A model generated the notes under the pieces. The model had not been told where the DNA came from, searched no databases, and worked only from the letters and a program-made list of their open reading frames with translations. From NCBI GenBank assembly GCA_021823605.1, contig JAKANV010000020.1:1-9117 (forward strand): a DNA stretch of 9,117 nt, read 5' to 3'. Shown piece by piece: positions 1 through 5,996 of the stretch. Origin of the DNA: a bacterium (GTDB lineage Bacteria; Patescibacteriota; CPR2; UBA1875; JAJYID01). How positions within the stretch are numbered: position 1 is the stretch's first letter; the number at the start of each line of letters is the position of its first letter. The translations under genes were made by a program, and so were the position numbers.

Positions 1-1647
1 GCCTTTCATTTGGACAAAAATGATGAGTTTTTCAAGGCGTGTATGCTTTGTAATGGGGCCGATGTGACATTTGATAAACGAAAAGATGCCTCAAAGATAA
101 TCGGCGACCAAATGGAAGTAGCGCTTTTGGTGATGGGCAAAAAGGCGGGCTACGATAAAAAGAAGGTTTTCGAAAAATACCCTAAGGTATCCGAGATTGC
201 CTTTGATTCGACCCGTCGAATGATGAGCGTGATAGTCGAAAATGGCAGTGAAAATGCTGTTTATACCAAGGGTTCGCCATTGGATGTTTTGTCGAAATGT
301 ACTCATATTATTGACGACGATAAGCTGCGGAAAATCAAAAAGTCTGACATTGAGAATATAAAAAGCCAAAACGACACATTTGCCACAGATGCTCTGCGGG
401 TAATCGCTGTTGCCAGGAAAGACATTGTAAAAAAAGAAAAATATACCGAGAGTGAGGTTGAGAAGGAGCTGACCTTTTTGGGTCTCGTCGGCATCATTGA
501 TCCGCCGAGAAAAGAAGTTGCCAAGGCGATAGGAGAGTGCGAAACAGCGGGGATCAAGATATTTATGGTGACGGGCGATTACGGCGTGACGGCGGCGGCA
601 ATCGGAAAGCGAATTGGTCTGGCCCAAAATCCATATGTGATAAATGGAGTAGAGCTTTCGGGCATGGATGATGGTACCTTAAGCAAAATTTTAAATTTTG
701 GACAGGACGGATATGACGGGGTTATTTTTGCCAGAACCACCCCCGAAGATAAGATGCGGATAGTGACGATACTCAAAAAATACGATTATATCGTCGCGGT
801 AACCGGCGATGGAGTGAACGATGCTCCGGCCCTAAAAAGCGCTCACATTGGTGTGGCGATGGGGATAACCGGGACGGATGTTTCAAAGGAAGCTTCTGAA
901 ATGGTGCTACTAAACGACAGTTTTGCAAGCATTGTTGCCGCTATAAATCAGGGACGGGTGGTTTATGCGAATACAAAGAAATTTATTTATTATATATTTT
1001 CGTCAAATGCTACAGAATTCTTCGTAATTCTTATTGGCTCTTTTTTTGGAATGATGCCGATGTTTGCTATTCAGATACTTTTGATAGACCTTTGCACAGA
1101 TGTATTCCCCTCGCTTGCCCTGGCGGTTGACCCGCCTGAAAAAGGCACGATGAAGGAAAGGCCCAGAGATCCGAAAGGCAAACTACTGGACTGGGAAGTG
1201 TTCAAAAGTCTTTTCCGGGTCGGCATAGTCGGCGGGCTCTTGGGATTCTTGGTATTTTTGGGCGTAATGATGAGAGGGGGCTGGAGTTGGGGAGAGGCCA
1301 TGGTCGAAGGGCCGCTTCTATTCCAGGCGACAGCAGCCACTTATGCCACTTTGGTAGTTTGCCAAATATTTAACTCCATCGAGTCAAGGTCTACGAAGCT
1401 AGGTTTCGCGAGAACTGTATTTGGCAACAAAAAGCTCCTTGGTGCCATCGGCATATCAATATTCTTGCTTCTGAATATCATTTACAATCCATTTGTTCAG
1501 CCATTCGCAAAGACTGCCGGGATCCAGGCCTCAAACTGGATTCTGATAATAGGCGCGGGTCTCGTATTCCTTTTCTCTGTTGAGCTAAAAAAACGCCATC
1601 AAAAGAAAGAGAACGAAGTATTGGAACTGGCAAAAAGTTGGTTTTGA
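1..1647 (+). CDS. Type II cation-transporting P-type ATPase, C-terminal part (5' end outside window)
   Basis: ATP-driven cation pump of the cytoplasmic membrane. The reading frame is open from base 1, so the gene enters from the left and its N-terminus, including TM1-4 and the DKTGT phosphorylation site, is off the window. Visible in order: the nucleotide-binding domain (GDQMEVALL at 103 and KGSP at 268, matching the family's GDPTE and KGAPE motifs), the P-domain MVTGD at 565 and hinge TGDGVNDAP at 802-828, then six membrane segments (TM5-10) to the end. TM5 has SSNATE, with Glu at 1015. TM6 has ID-LCTD, with Asp codons at 1087 and 1099. These occupy the cation-site positions of type II pumps, and the Asp-xxx-Asp spacing resembles Na,K-ATPase more than the Asn-xxx-Asp of SERCA. 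A complete C-terminal transport domain supports Ca2+, Na+ or K+ transport; the exact ion cannot be read without TM4. The stop is TGA. No terminator follows; the gmk promoter sits in its last codons. Confidence 0.93.
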   Translation, partial: AFHLDKNDEFFKACMLCNGADVTFDKRKDASKIIGDQMEVALLVMGKKAGYDKKKVFEKYPKVSEIAFDSTRRMMSVIVENGSENAVYTKGSPLDVLSKCTHIIDDDKLRKIKKSDIENIKSQNDTFATDALRVIAVARKDIVKKEKYTESEVEKELTFLGLVGIIDPPRKEVAKAIGECETAGIKIFMVTGDYGVTAAAIGKRIGLAQNPYVINGVELSGMDDGTLSKILNFGQDGYDGVIFARTTPEDKMRIVTILKKYDYIVAVTGDGVNDAPALKSAHIGVAMGITGTDVSKEASEMVLLNDSFASIVAAINQGRVVYANTKKFIYYIFSSNATEFFVILIGSFFGMMPMFAIQILLIDLCTDVFPSLALAVDPPEKGTMKERPRDPKGKLLDWEVFKSLFRVGIVGGLLGFLVFLGVMMRGGWSWGEAMVEGPLLFQATAATYATLVVCQIFNSIESRSTKLGFARTVFGNKKLLGAIGISIFLLLNIIYNPFVQPFAKTAGIQASNWILIIGAGLVFLFSVELKKRHQKKENEVLELAKSWF

Positions 1648-1666
1648 AAAGCAGTTGGTTTATAAT
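1638..1666 (+). promoter_or_regulatory. Promoter for gmk, placed for leaderless transcription
   Basis: A -35 TTGGTT (1638-1643) and a perfect -10 TATAAT (1661-1666) are separated by 17 bases. The -35 lies in the last codons of the upstream ATPase gene. Transcription starting about seven bases after the -10 would begin at or next to A1673, the first base of the gmk ATG. No Shine-Dalgarno sequence fits in between. Confidence 0.65.
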
Positions 1667-1672
1667 ATTCTT

Positions 1673-2245
1673 ATGCTCAAAAAAGAGAACAAGATTTTTG
1701 TGATTTCCGGACCGTCTGGGATTGGTAAAAGTACTATTGTAGCTGAGCTTTTGAAAGTTTTTCCTGATGCGGGAAAGATTTTAAATTCTACTTCGAGAAG
1801 ACCCCGCAAAGGTGAGGTTGAACTCAAAGATTTCAGATTTCTCAGTACTGAAGAGTTTGTGAGTAAGTTCGAAAGAGATGAGTTTTTAGAGGCTGGCCAA
1901 TATGTTGGCGAATGCTATGGAACTTCTGTATCTGATTTTGACGAAGCTTGCTTGAAGCATGACGTGCTTTTTTGGATATTGGATGTTAAGGGTGTGAAAA
2001 ATATTAAAGAAAAAGGACTTAAGAATGTTAGCTCTATCTTTGTAAAACCATGTCAGCAAAAACACGTAAAAGAAAGATTAAATAACAGAGGTTTTTCTGA
2101 AAAAGAAATGCAGGATAGGATTGAGCAAGCTGAGTGGGAAATCAGTCAGACAAGTGTTTATGATTACGAAATAGAAAATGAACACGGACAAATGCAAAAG
2201 ACAGTTGATGAAATAGCTGGCATTGTAAAGAAAGAGTTGCTTTAA
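1673..2245 (+). CDS. gmk: Guanylate kinase
   Basis: Phosphorylates GMP to GDP with ATP in the cytoplasm, feeding GTP and dGTP synthesis. The 190-residue product has the P-loop GPSGIGKST at residues 13-21 and the GMP-binding region STSRRPRKGE at 39-48. It also has a YGT motif at 82-84 (family NYYGT), LDVKG at 103-107 (family IDVQG), the lid-region helix around ERLNNRG, and a C-terminal YDYEIEN that matches the family's YDYVIVN. The length is normal. An in-frame TTG at 1655 would add six residues, but it lies upstream of the predicted transcript start, so ATG 1673 is chosen. The start has no Shine-Dalgarno sequence. The gene is visibly A+T-richer than the ATPase before it. An 82-base gap separates it from the next gene, and no convincing terminator lies in it for this strand. 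Confidence 0.93.
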   Translation: MLKKENKIFVISGPSGIGKSTIVAELLKVFPDAGKILNSTSRRPRKGEVELKDFRFLSTEEFVSKFERDEFLEAGQYVGECYGTSVSDFDEACLKHDVLFWILDVKGVKNIKEKGLKNVSSIFVKPCQQKHVKERLNNRGFSEKEMQDRIEQAEWEISQTSVYDYEIENEHGQMQKTVDEIAGIVKKELL

Positions 2246-2292
2246 TTTTATAAGTCTTTATGGTAATCTTTTTATAGTAACTAAATAAAAAA

Positions 2293-2323
2293 TCCGATTG
2301 TTATAATCGGAGACATTGGAGGG
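2293..2323 (+). promoter_or_regulatory. -10 box inside a 7-bp inverted repeat, followed by a ribosome site
   Basis: TCCGATT (2293-2299) and AATCGGA (2305-2311) form a perfect 7-bp dyad with a five-base spacer. The dyad contains an exact TATAAT at 2302-2307. No good -35 is visible 16-18 bases upstream. GGAGGG at 2318-2323 is the ribosome site for the ATG at 2328. Six A residues directly precede the dyad, so on the minus strand it reads as a hairpin followed by T6, like an intrinsic terminator. It may be an operator over a promoter, or an antisense-facing terminator. The two readings are not resolved. Confidence 0.45.
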
Positions 2324-2327
2324 TATC

Positions 2328-3233
2328 ATGGCAGAAGAAAATAATGAAGTACAGGAGCAACCGGCTGAAGCGCCGGCGCAACAAGCTCCTAAGCAAAAAG
2401 GCTCAAAGACACCGATTATTATTATCGGTGCAGCAATATTAGTGGTAATTTTGGGTGCGGTAGGTTTCTTTTTCTTTAAAGATTTAATAATGCCGGCAAA
2501 AGGGCTGACTGGTAAGGTGCTTAACTCAAACTGTAAGCTAAACGATAAAGATTTATGTAAATTTGTCAGCAGTTTCACGGGGCTTGATAATATGTCAGCC
2601 AAGTCAGTGACGACGATAAATGGCAAGAAGACCGAGAGCGTAATCGAAATTCAAGGAACCGACAAGAGTCACATTACATCCTCATCAAATGGCAAAGAGG
2701 AGTCGAACTACATAGCGATTGGCAGTACGACATACATGAAGGATTACACTGACAACAAATGGTGGAAGTCCACTGTTGATACCAGTACTACCAGCAAAGA
2801 GAAAACTGACTGGAAGGCTGAGTTCGAAAAATCGGTAAATGATAATACAGACAAAACTACATATAAGAAGATTGGAAAAGAGGCTTGTGGAACTCTTACT
2901 TGTCTAAAATATCAGGTCATAGACCCGAGCATTACCGGATCTACTGAGTATATCTGGTTTGATACAAAGAATTATGCGCTGAGAAAAACTCTGAGTGAGA
3001 CTAAAGAAGGTGTAACGACTGAAACAACATTCTCATACGATCATATCAATATCGTTGCTCCGTCACCGACAAAGGAAATGACAAGTGCAACAAATGCTTA
3101 CCAAAGTTTACTGAACTCGAGTTCTAACAGCGGAGCTGCTGCCTCAGGATTAACGCCCGAACAGTTAAAACAGCTTCAAGATCTACAGAATACAGCACCA
3201 ACTGATGTTCCTGTAGACACAAGCGGACAATAA
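2328..3233 (+). CDS. Membrane-anchored extracytoplasmic protein of unknown function
   Basis: The product has 301 residues. A short, acidic, Pro/Ala/Gln-rich cytoplasmic N-terminus (about 1-25) with a Lys-rich stretch just before the membrane is followed by one hydrophobic segment at about 29-50, then a roughly 250-residue soluble domain likely outside the membrane. That domain is rich in Thr, Ser and Lys with alternating beta-strand-like stretches (for example EYIWFDTKNYALRK at 207-220). Its overall look recalls LolA/LppX-like lipid-binding beta proteins, but this is only an impression. Four cysteines form two close pairs (69/77 and 187/192) that could make disulfides. The C-terminal tail (about 263-301) is low-complexity Ser/Ala/Gln. 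There is no lipobox, so it is an anchored protein rather than a lipoprotein. An in-frame TTG at 2316 was rejected because GGAGGG 2318-2323 sits at the right distance for ATG 2328. The gene is monocistronic and ends at a strong terminator. Confidence 0.8.
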   Translation: MAEENNEVQEQPAEAPAQQAPKQKGSKTPIIIIGAAILVVILGAVGFFFFKDLIMPAKGLTGKVLNSNCKLNDKDLCKFVSSFTGLDNMSAKSVTTINGKKTESVIEIQGTDKSHITSSSNGKEESNYIAIGSTTYMKDYTDNKWWKSTVDTSTTSKEKTDWKAEFEKSVNDNTDKTTYKKIGKEACGTLTCLKYQVIDPSITGSTEYIWFDTKNYALRKTLSETKEGVTTETTFSYDHINIVAPSPTKEMTSATNAYQSLLNSSSNSGAAASGLTPEQLKQLQDLQNTAPTDVPVDTSGQ

Positions 3234-3243
3234 TTTCAAATCT

Positions 3244-3275
3244 AAAAAAACCGCCTTTTTGTGAGGCGGTTTTTT
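3244..3275. terminator. Bidirectional intrinsic terminator between convergent genes
   Basis: ACCGCCT (3250-3256) pairs with AGGCGGT (3264-3270) around a seven-base loop. The stem is flanked by an A-run on the left (3244-3249) and a T-run on the right (3271-3275), so it works in both directions. It ends the membrane-protein gene (stop 3231-3233). The stop codon of the minus-strand methyltransferase (3274-3276) overlaps its edge. Confidence 0.9.
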
Positions 3276-3951
3276 ATTTCTTGCAAATGGCGTAGATGTT
3301 CCATTTGCTTTTGCGAATTTCCACAATATTAAAACCGGATGACTTCAGATCATTCCGAAGGCCGTTTAATGGGTAGGCGAAATAATATCTTTCAGCCAAA
3401 ACGTTTCTTTGCGAATCTTTCCATGGGATGAAGGTGTCACCGAAATGAGTTCCCGAGCTCTTGAACATCATATTAGACAGATTCTTCCAAATGTATTTCC
3501 GGTACTTTGGCTGCCAGAGATTCCAAACTGTTATAAAAAAGTAGCCATCATTTTTTAGCACTCGATTTGCTTCTGTCAGAGCTTTGACTCTTAATTCCTT
3601 TGTTGGGAGATGATGAAGCGAAGCGATAGTGAAGACGGCATCAAATGACTCATCCTTTAGTTTGAGGTCTTCCATTTTCATAATCTCAAATTTTTCTTTC
3701 GGATGTTTACTGTGCGCTATTTTTATGAGTTCTCCTGAACTATCGATGCCAGTGTAATCAATCTTTTTATTTATTGCTTCGATTAAACGGCCATTACCGC
3801 AACCAAGGTCCAGAACGCTCCAGCTGTCCTTAATGTAAGTATTGAATATCTCAATCTCAGGCCAGGAATGAACTCTAGTGGTAGAAAACTCTGTCGCTAT
3901 TCTGTTATAATCAGCTTTGGCGTTACTATCGGGTTTATTTTTTTTACTCAT
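3274..3951 (-). CDS. Trm9/ALKBH8-like class I SAM-dependent methyltransferase, probable tRNA wobble-uridine modification
   Basis: The 225-residue product has a Rossmann methyltransferase fold. Motif I is VLDLGCGNGRL at 46-56. The acidic end of strand 2 is GIDSS at 68-72. SLHHLPTKELRVKALTEANR runs from 111 to 130, and LKNDGYFFITVWN from 132 to 144. These last two match the Trm9/ALKBH8 pattern (HH-STxxRRxxA-E, GG-xxIxVW). The C-terminal half continues the resemblance: IPW at 175-177, RYY at 188-190, a predicted helix LRNDLKSSGF, and KWNIYAICKK at the end, matching the family's NWxVIxEK ending. In eukaryotes these enzymes methylate cm5U34 of tRNA to mcm5U34 using SAM. The divergent neighbour is Elp3, the enzyme that makes cm5U34, which strongly favours this role over a generic methyltransferase. 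The open frame extends upstream to 4161, but those codons are antisense to elp3; ATG at 3951 begins the recognisable protein. No Shine-Dalgarno sequence is visible. The substrate is inferred. Confidence 0.8.
   Translation of the reverse strand: MSKKNKPDSNAKADYNRIATEFSTTRVHSWPEIEIFNTYIKDSWSVLDLGCGNGRLIEAINKKIDYTGIDSSGELIKIAHSKHPKEKFEIMKMEDLKLKDESFDAVFTIASLHHLPTKELRVKALTEANRVLKNDGYFFITVWNLWQPKYRKYIWKNLSNMMFKSSGTHFGDTFIPWKDSQRNVLAERYYFAYPLNGLRNDLKSSGFNIVEIRKSKWNIYAICKK
3906..3911 (+). promoter_or_regulatory. -10 box for elp3, inside the methyltransferase gene
   Basis: An exact TATAAT, 38 bases before the elp3 ATG at 3950, would give a transcript start near 3918 and a leader of about 32 bases. 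No clear -35 is visible. The box lies within the first codons of the minus-strand methyltransferase gene. It supports choosing ATG 3950 over an in-frame TTG at 3917, which would lie at or before the transcript start. Confidence 0.45.
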
Positions 3952-5506
3952 GGATAAAATTTTAGAAAAAATTATATTGGAGGCATCTGACAAAAATATC
4001 TCACTAGATGAGGACTTTTTGTCATTGATGAAGGATAACTTGAGGGGCCAAAAACAGGAGAAGTTTCCTTCAAACATTATACTGCGAAAGAAATATCGGG
4101 CAATGGTTAAAGATGGCAAACTCAGTCCAAATGCCAACTTAGATAAACTACTGGTAACCAAGAAGATGCGCTCGCTTTCCGGTGTCTCGATAATTACCGT
4201 TTTGACAAAGCCCTGGCCATGTCCGGGGGAATGTTTATACTGTCCGACGGAAAAAGATGTGCCGAAGAGCTACTTGTCCAGTGAACCGGCGGTAATGAGA
4301 GCAATTTTATGCGGTTATGATCCCTACAAGCAGGTTCGCGCCCGGCTTGATTCATTAAAACTCGAAGGTCATCCGACCGACAAGATTGAGCTAATAATAA
4401 TCGGCGGGACATTTTCTGTTTTGTCAAAAGATTATCAGGAAGAATATATAAAGAAATGCCTCGATGCATTAAATGGTTCGAAAAGCGAGAGATTAGAAAA
4501 CGCTAAAAAGAAGAATGAAACGGCTAAGCATCGTTGTGTCGGACTGACTCTCGAAACGCGTCAGGATTATATTACTAAAAAAGAAGTGGAATGGTTTAGA
4601 TATTTGGGTGCAACCAGAGTTGAACTTGGCGTACAGTCTGTTTTTGATGACGTTTTGCGGCTTAATAAAAGGGGTCACGATGTAGAGTCCACGATTAATG
4701 CCACGAAACTTTTAAAGGATGCCGGTTTTAAGATTTGCTACCATATGATGCCAAACCTTCCCGGTTCAGACCTGAAAAAAGACTTGGAGATGTTCAAAAT
4801 CATATTTACCGATGCCAGATTCCAGCCGGATTATGTGAAGATTTACCCATGTGTTGTGACGAAAGGTTCCGAGCTTTATGACTTGTGGAAGAAGGGAAAA
4901 TATAAACCTTACTCAGACAAAGACTTAGAAAAATTAATTTGCGAGATAAAAAGGGTTGTGCCGTATCACGTGAGGATTATGCGTCTGATTCGCGACATTC
5001 CCTCATCAGAAATCGAAGCGGGAAGCAAGGTTTCAAATATGCGCCAAAATGCACAGATAAAATTGGCCGCTGAAAATGCGGCATGTAAATGTATCCGGTG
5101 CCGGGAGGCGGGGCTTAAGGAAGCTCATGGTGGAGAGGTCAAATTACTCAAAGATGAGTATCCAGCTAGTGAAGGCAAGGAAATATTCTTAAGTTATGAG
5201 TTACTAGATAGAAATGTATTGTATGCGCTTTTGCGCCTCAGATTTCCGGGTAAAATTTATCTACCAGAACTAAAAGATTCTGCGCTGATACGCGAGGTGC
5301 ACACTTATGGACAACAAATAAAAATTGGGAAAAGTGGCGAAACTCAGCACAAAGGATTGGGGAAGAAGCTAATTTTGGAATCCGAGAAGATTGCCAGGAA
5401 AAATGGTTACAAAAAAATTGCCATTATTTCAGGGGTTGGAGTGAGGGGCTATTACCGGAAACTCGGTTATAGTTTAGACGGAGAGTACATGAAAAAAGCT
5501 TTGTAA
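3950..5506 (+). CDS. elp3: Elp3 family tRNA uridine(34) 5-carboxymethylation enzyme (radical SAM / acetyltransferase)
   Basis: Builds the 5-carboxymethyl group on wobble uridine 34 of tRNA from acetyl-CoA by radical chemistry. The 518-residue product has the full bacterial/archaeal Elp3 layout. An N-terminal tRNA-binding region (about 1-75) is followed by a radical-SAM domain with the iron-sulfur cysteines C91, C95 and C98 in CPGECLYC, a CX3CX2C spacing. Further family blocks are EPAVMRA at 112-118, GHPTDKIELIIIGGTFS at 140-156, ELGVQS at 225-230, and YHMMPNLPG at 264-272. A Cys-rich zinc site CKCIRC spans 379-384. A C-terminal GNAT domain has REVHTYG at 448-454, the acetyl-CoA loop QHKGLGKKL at 466-474, and SGVGVRGYYRKLGY at 494-507. 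Nothing key is missing. ATG 3950 overlaps the start codon of the opposite-strand Trm9-like gene, the likely next enzyme in the pathway. No Shine-Dalgarno sequence precedes it. The stop lies inside the terminator hairpin. Confidence 0.95.
   Translation: MDKILEKIILEASDKNISLDEDFLSLMKDNLRGQKQEKFPSNIILRKKYRAMVKDGKLSPNANLDKLLVTKKMRSLSGVSIITVLTKPWPCPGECLYCPTEKDVPKSYLSSEPAVMRAILCGYDPYKQVRARLDSLKLEGHPTDKIELIIIGGTFSVLSKDYQEEYIKKCLDALNGSKSERLENAKKKNETAKHRCVGLTLETRQDYITKKEVEWFRYLGATRVELGVQSVFDDVLRLNKRGHDVESTINATKLLKDAGFKICYHMMPNLPGSDLKKDLEMFKIIFTDARFQPDYVKIYPCVVTKGSELYDLWKKGKYKPYSDKDLEKLICEIKRVVPYHVRIMRLIRDIPSSEIEAGSKVSNMRQNAQIKLAAENAACKCIRCREAGLKEAHGGEVKLLKDEYPASEGKEIFLSYELLDRNVLYALLRLRFPGKIYLPELKDSALIREVHTYGQQIKIGKSGETQHKGLGKKLILESEKIARKNGYKKIAIISGVGVRGYYRKLGYSLDGEYMKKAL
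3959..3976 (-). promoter_or_regulatory. Candidate -10 boxes for the Trm9-like methyltransferase, inside elp3
   Basis: Read on the minus strand, an exact TATAAT occupies 3976-3971 and a TAAAAT occupies 3964-3959. The first would start transcripts about 13 bases before the ATG at 3951. The second, seven bases from the ATG, would give an essentially leaderless message. No strong -35 is seen. Both lie in the first codons of elp3 and face the elp3 -10 box. Confidence 0.4.
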
Positions 5507-5516
5507 CAGCTTTTTT
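5492..5516 (+). terminator. Intrinsic terminator of elp3
   Basis: AAAAAAGCT (5492-5500) pairs with AGCTTTTTT (5508-5516) around a seven-base loop that contains the elp3 stop codon (5504-5506). The stem has only three strong-side pairs, so its strength is moderate. The T-run doubles as the start of the next promoter's -35 box. By symmetry it could act in both directions. Confidence 0.6.
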
Positions 5517-5543
5517 GCAAATTATTGGTACTTATGTTATAAT
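5515..5543 (+). promoter_or_regulatory. Promoter for the two zinc-ribbon genes
   Basis: -35 TTGCAA (5515-5520) and a perfect -10 TATAAT (5538-5543) stand 17 bases apart. The expected transcript start is about 5550, leaving a leader of about 114 bases before the ATG at 5664. This is among the best-matching promoters in the window. Confidence 0.75.
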
Positions 5544-5549
5544 ATGTTA

Positions 5550-5663
5550 TCGCTTTAGAGCGTAATATACCGCTGTTTGAAAGGCGGCGTTCTTATAAAT
5601 TTTGATTATCTATCCTTTCGCAAATCACCTAGTATCTGCTAGCACGATTTTAAGGAGGTTGTC
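5550..5663 (+). promoter_or_regulatory. Long 5' leader with small hairpins and a strong ribosome site
   Basis: This is much longer than the other leaders predicted in the window. It contains a CGCT-TTAG-AGCG hairpin at 5551-5562 and a possible CCGC (5570-5573) / GCGG (5584-5587) stem. AAGGAGG at 5652-5658 sits five bases before the ATG. I do not recognise a known riboswitch, and there is no terminator-like T-run in the leader. Confidence 0.3.
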
Positions 5664-5996
5664 ATGAAAATCGCGGACGAAAGAAAAGCCGAGGAACTTC
5701 AAGCCTGTTATTCCTGCGAATCAAACTTGGGCTATCCAGTCGTCTGGGAGCAAATCGACGACCTTATGTGGAGAGTTGAGATGCGTTGCCCGAACTGTTC
5801 TTCCCGACGCTTTAAAACTGTCAGCCGGGAAACTATGAGAGTTCTCCATAAGAATGCACGACTGGGACGCGAGGTAATAATGAAAGTGCTTGACGGCATG
5901 ATCAAGACGAACATGAAGGAGTCAGCCGACAAGTTCTTTAGCGCACTGGGCAAGGATCTTATTCTGCCAGTTGACTTTTCGGGGAGGTTGCTATGA
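5664..5996 (+). CDS. Small double-CxxC zinc-ribbon protein with C-terminal 'ILP-DF' signature
   Basis: The product has 110 residues. An N-terminal zinc ribbon uses C15/C18 (CYSC) and C42/C45 (CPNC), with a WEQIDDLMWRVEMRCPNC stretch between strands. This is followed by a helical region (about 53-95: LDGMIKTNMKESADKFFSAL) and the ending LILPVDFSG at 99-107. From memory, the layout of zinc ribbon, then a helix with NM-E---F--AL, then D-ILP-DF is that of a family of short hypothetical proteins common in Actinobacteria. I know of no established function. There is no membrane segment or signal, so it is cytoplasmic. A perfect AAGGAGG lies five bases before the ATG. It overlaps the next gene by four bases (ATGA), so the two are translationally coupled. 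Sampled G+C (29 of 60 bases at 5761-5820) is above that of gmk and pyrG. Confidence 0.82.
   Translation: MKIADERKAEELQACYSCESNLGYPVVWEQIDDLMWRVEMRCPNCSSRRFKTVSRETMRVLHKNARLGREVIMKVLDGMIKTNMKESADKFFSALGKDLILPVDFSGRLL

Noticed and set aside
91..627. 178-codon minus-strand frame opposite the ATPase
   Set aside because: The plus strand carries unmistakable ATPase motifs here; the minus frame shows no recognisable domain or start signal.
3917..3949. TTG start giving a hydrophobic N-terminal extension to Elp3
   Set aside because: It lies at or before the predicted transcript start, lacks a ribosome site, and the extension is simply the complement of the methyltransferase start region.
3952..4161. 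N-terminal extension of the minus-strand methyltransferase frame
   Set aside because: The frame stays open by chance opposite elp3. The family-like sequence starts after ATG 3951, and a -10 box suits that start; the extra codons are antisense to well-conserved Elp3 sequence.
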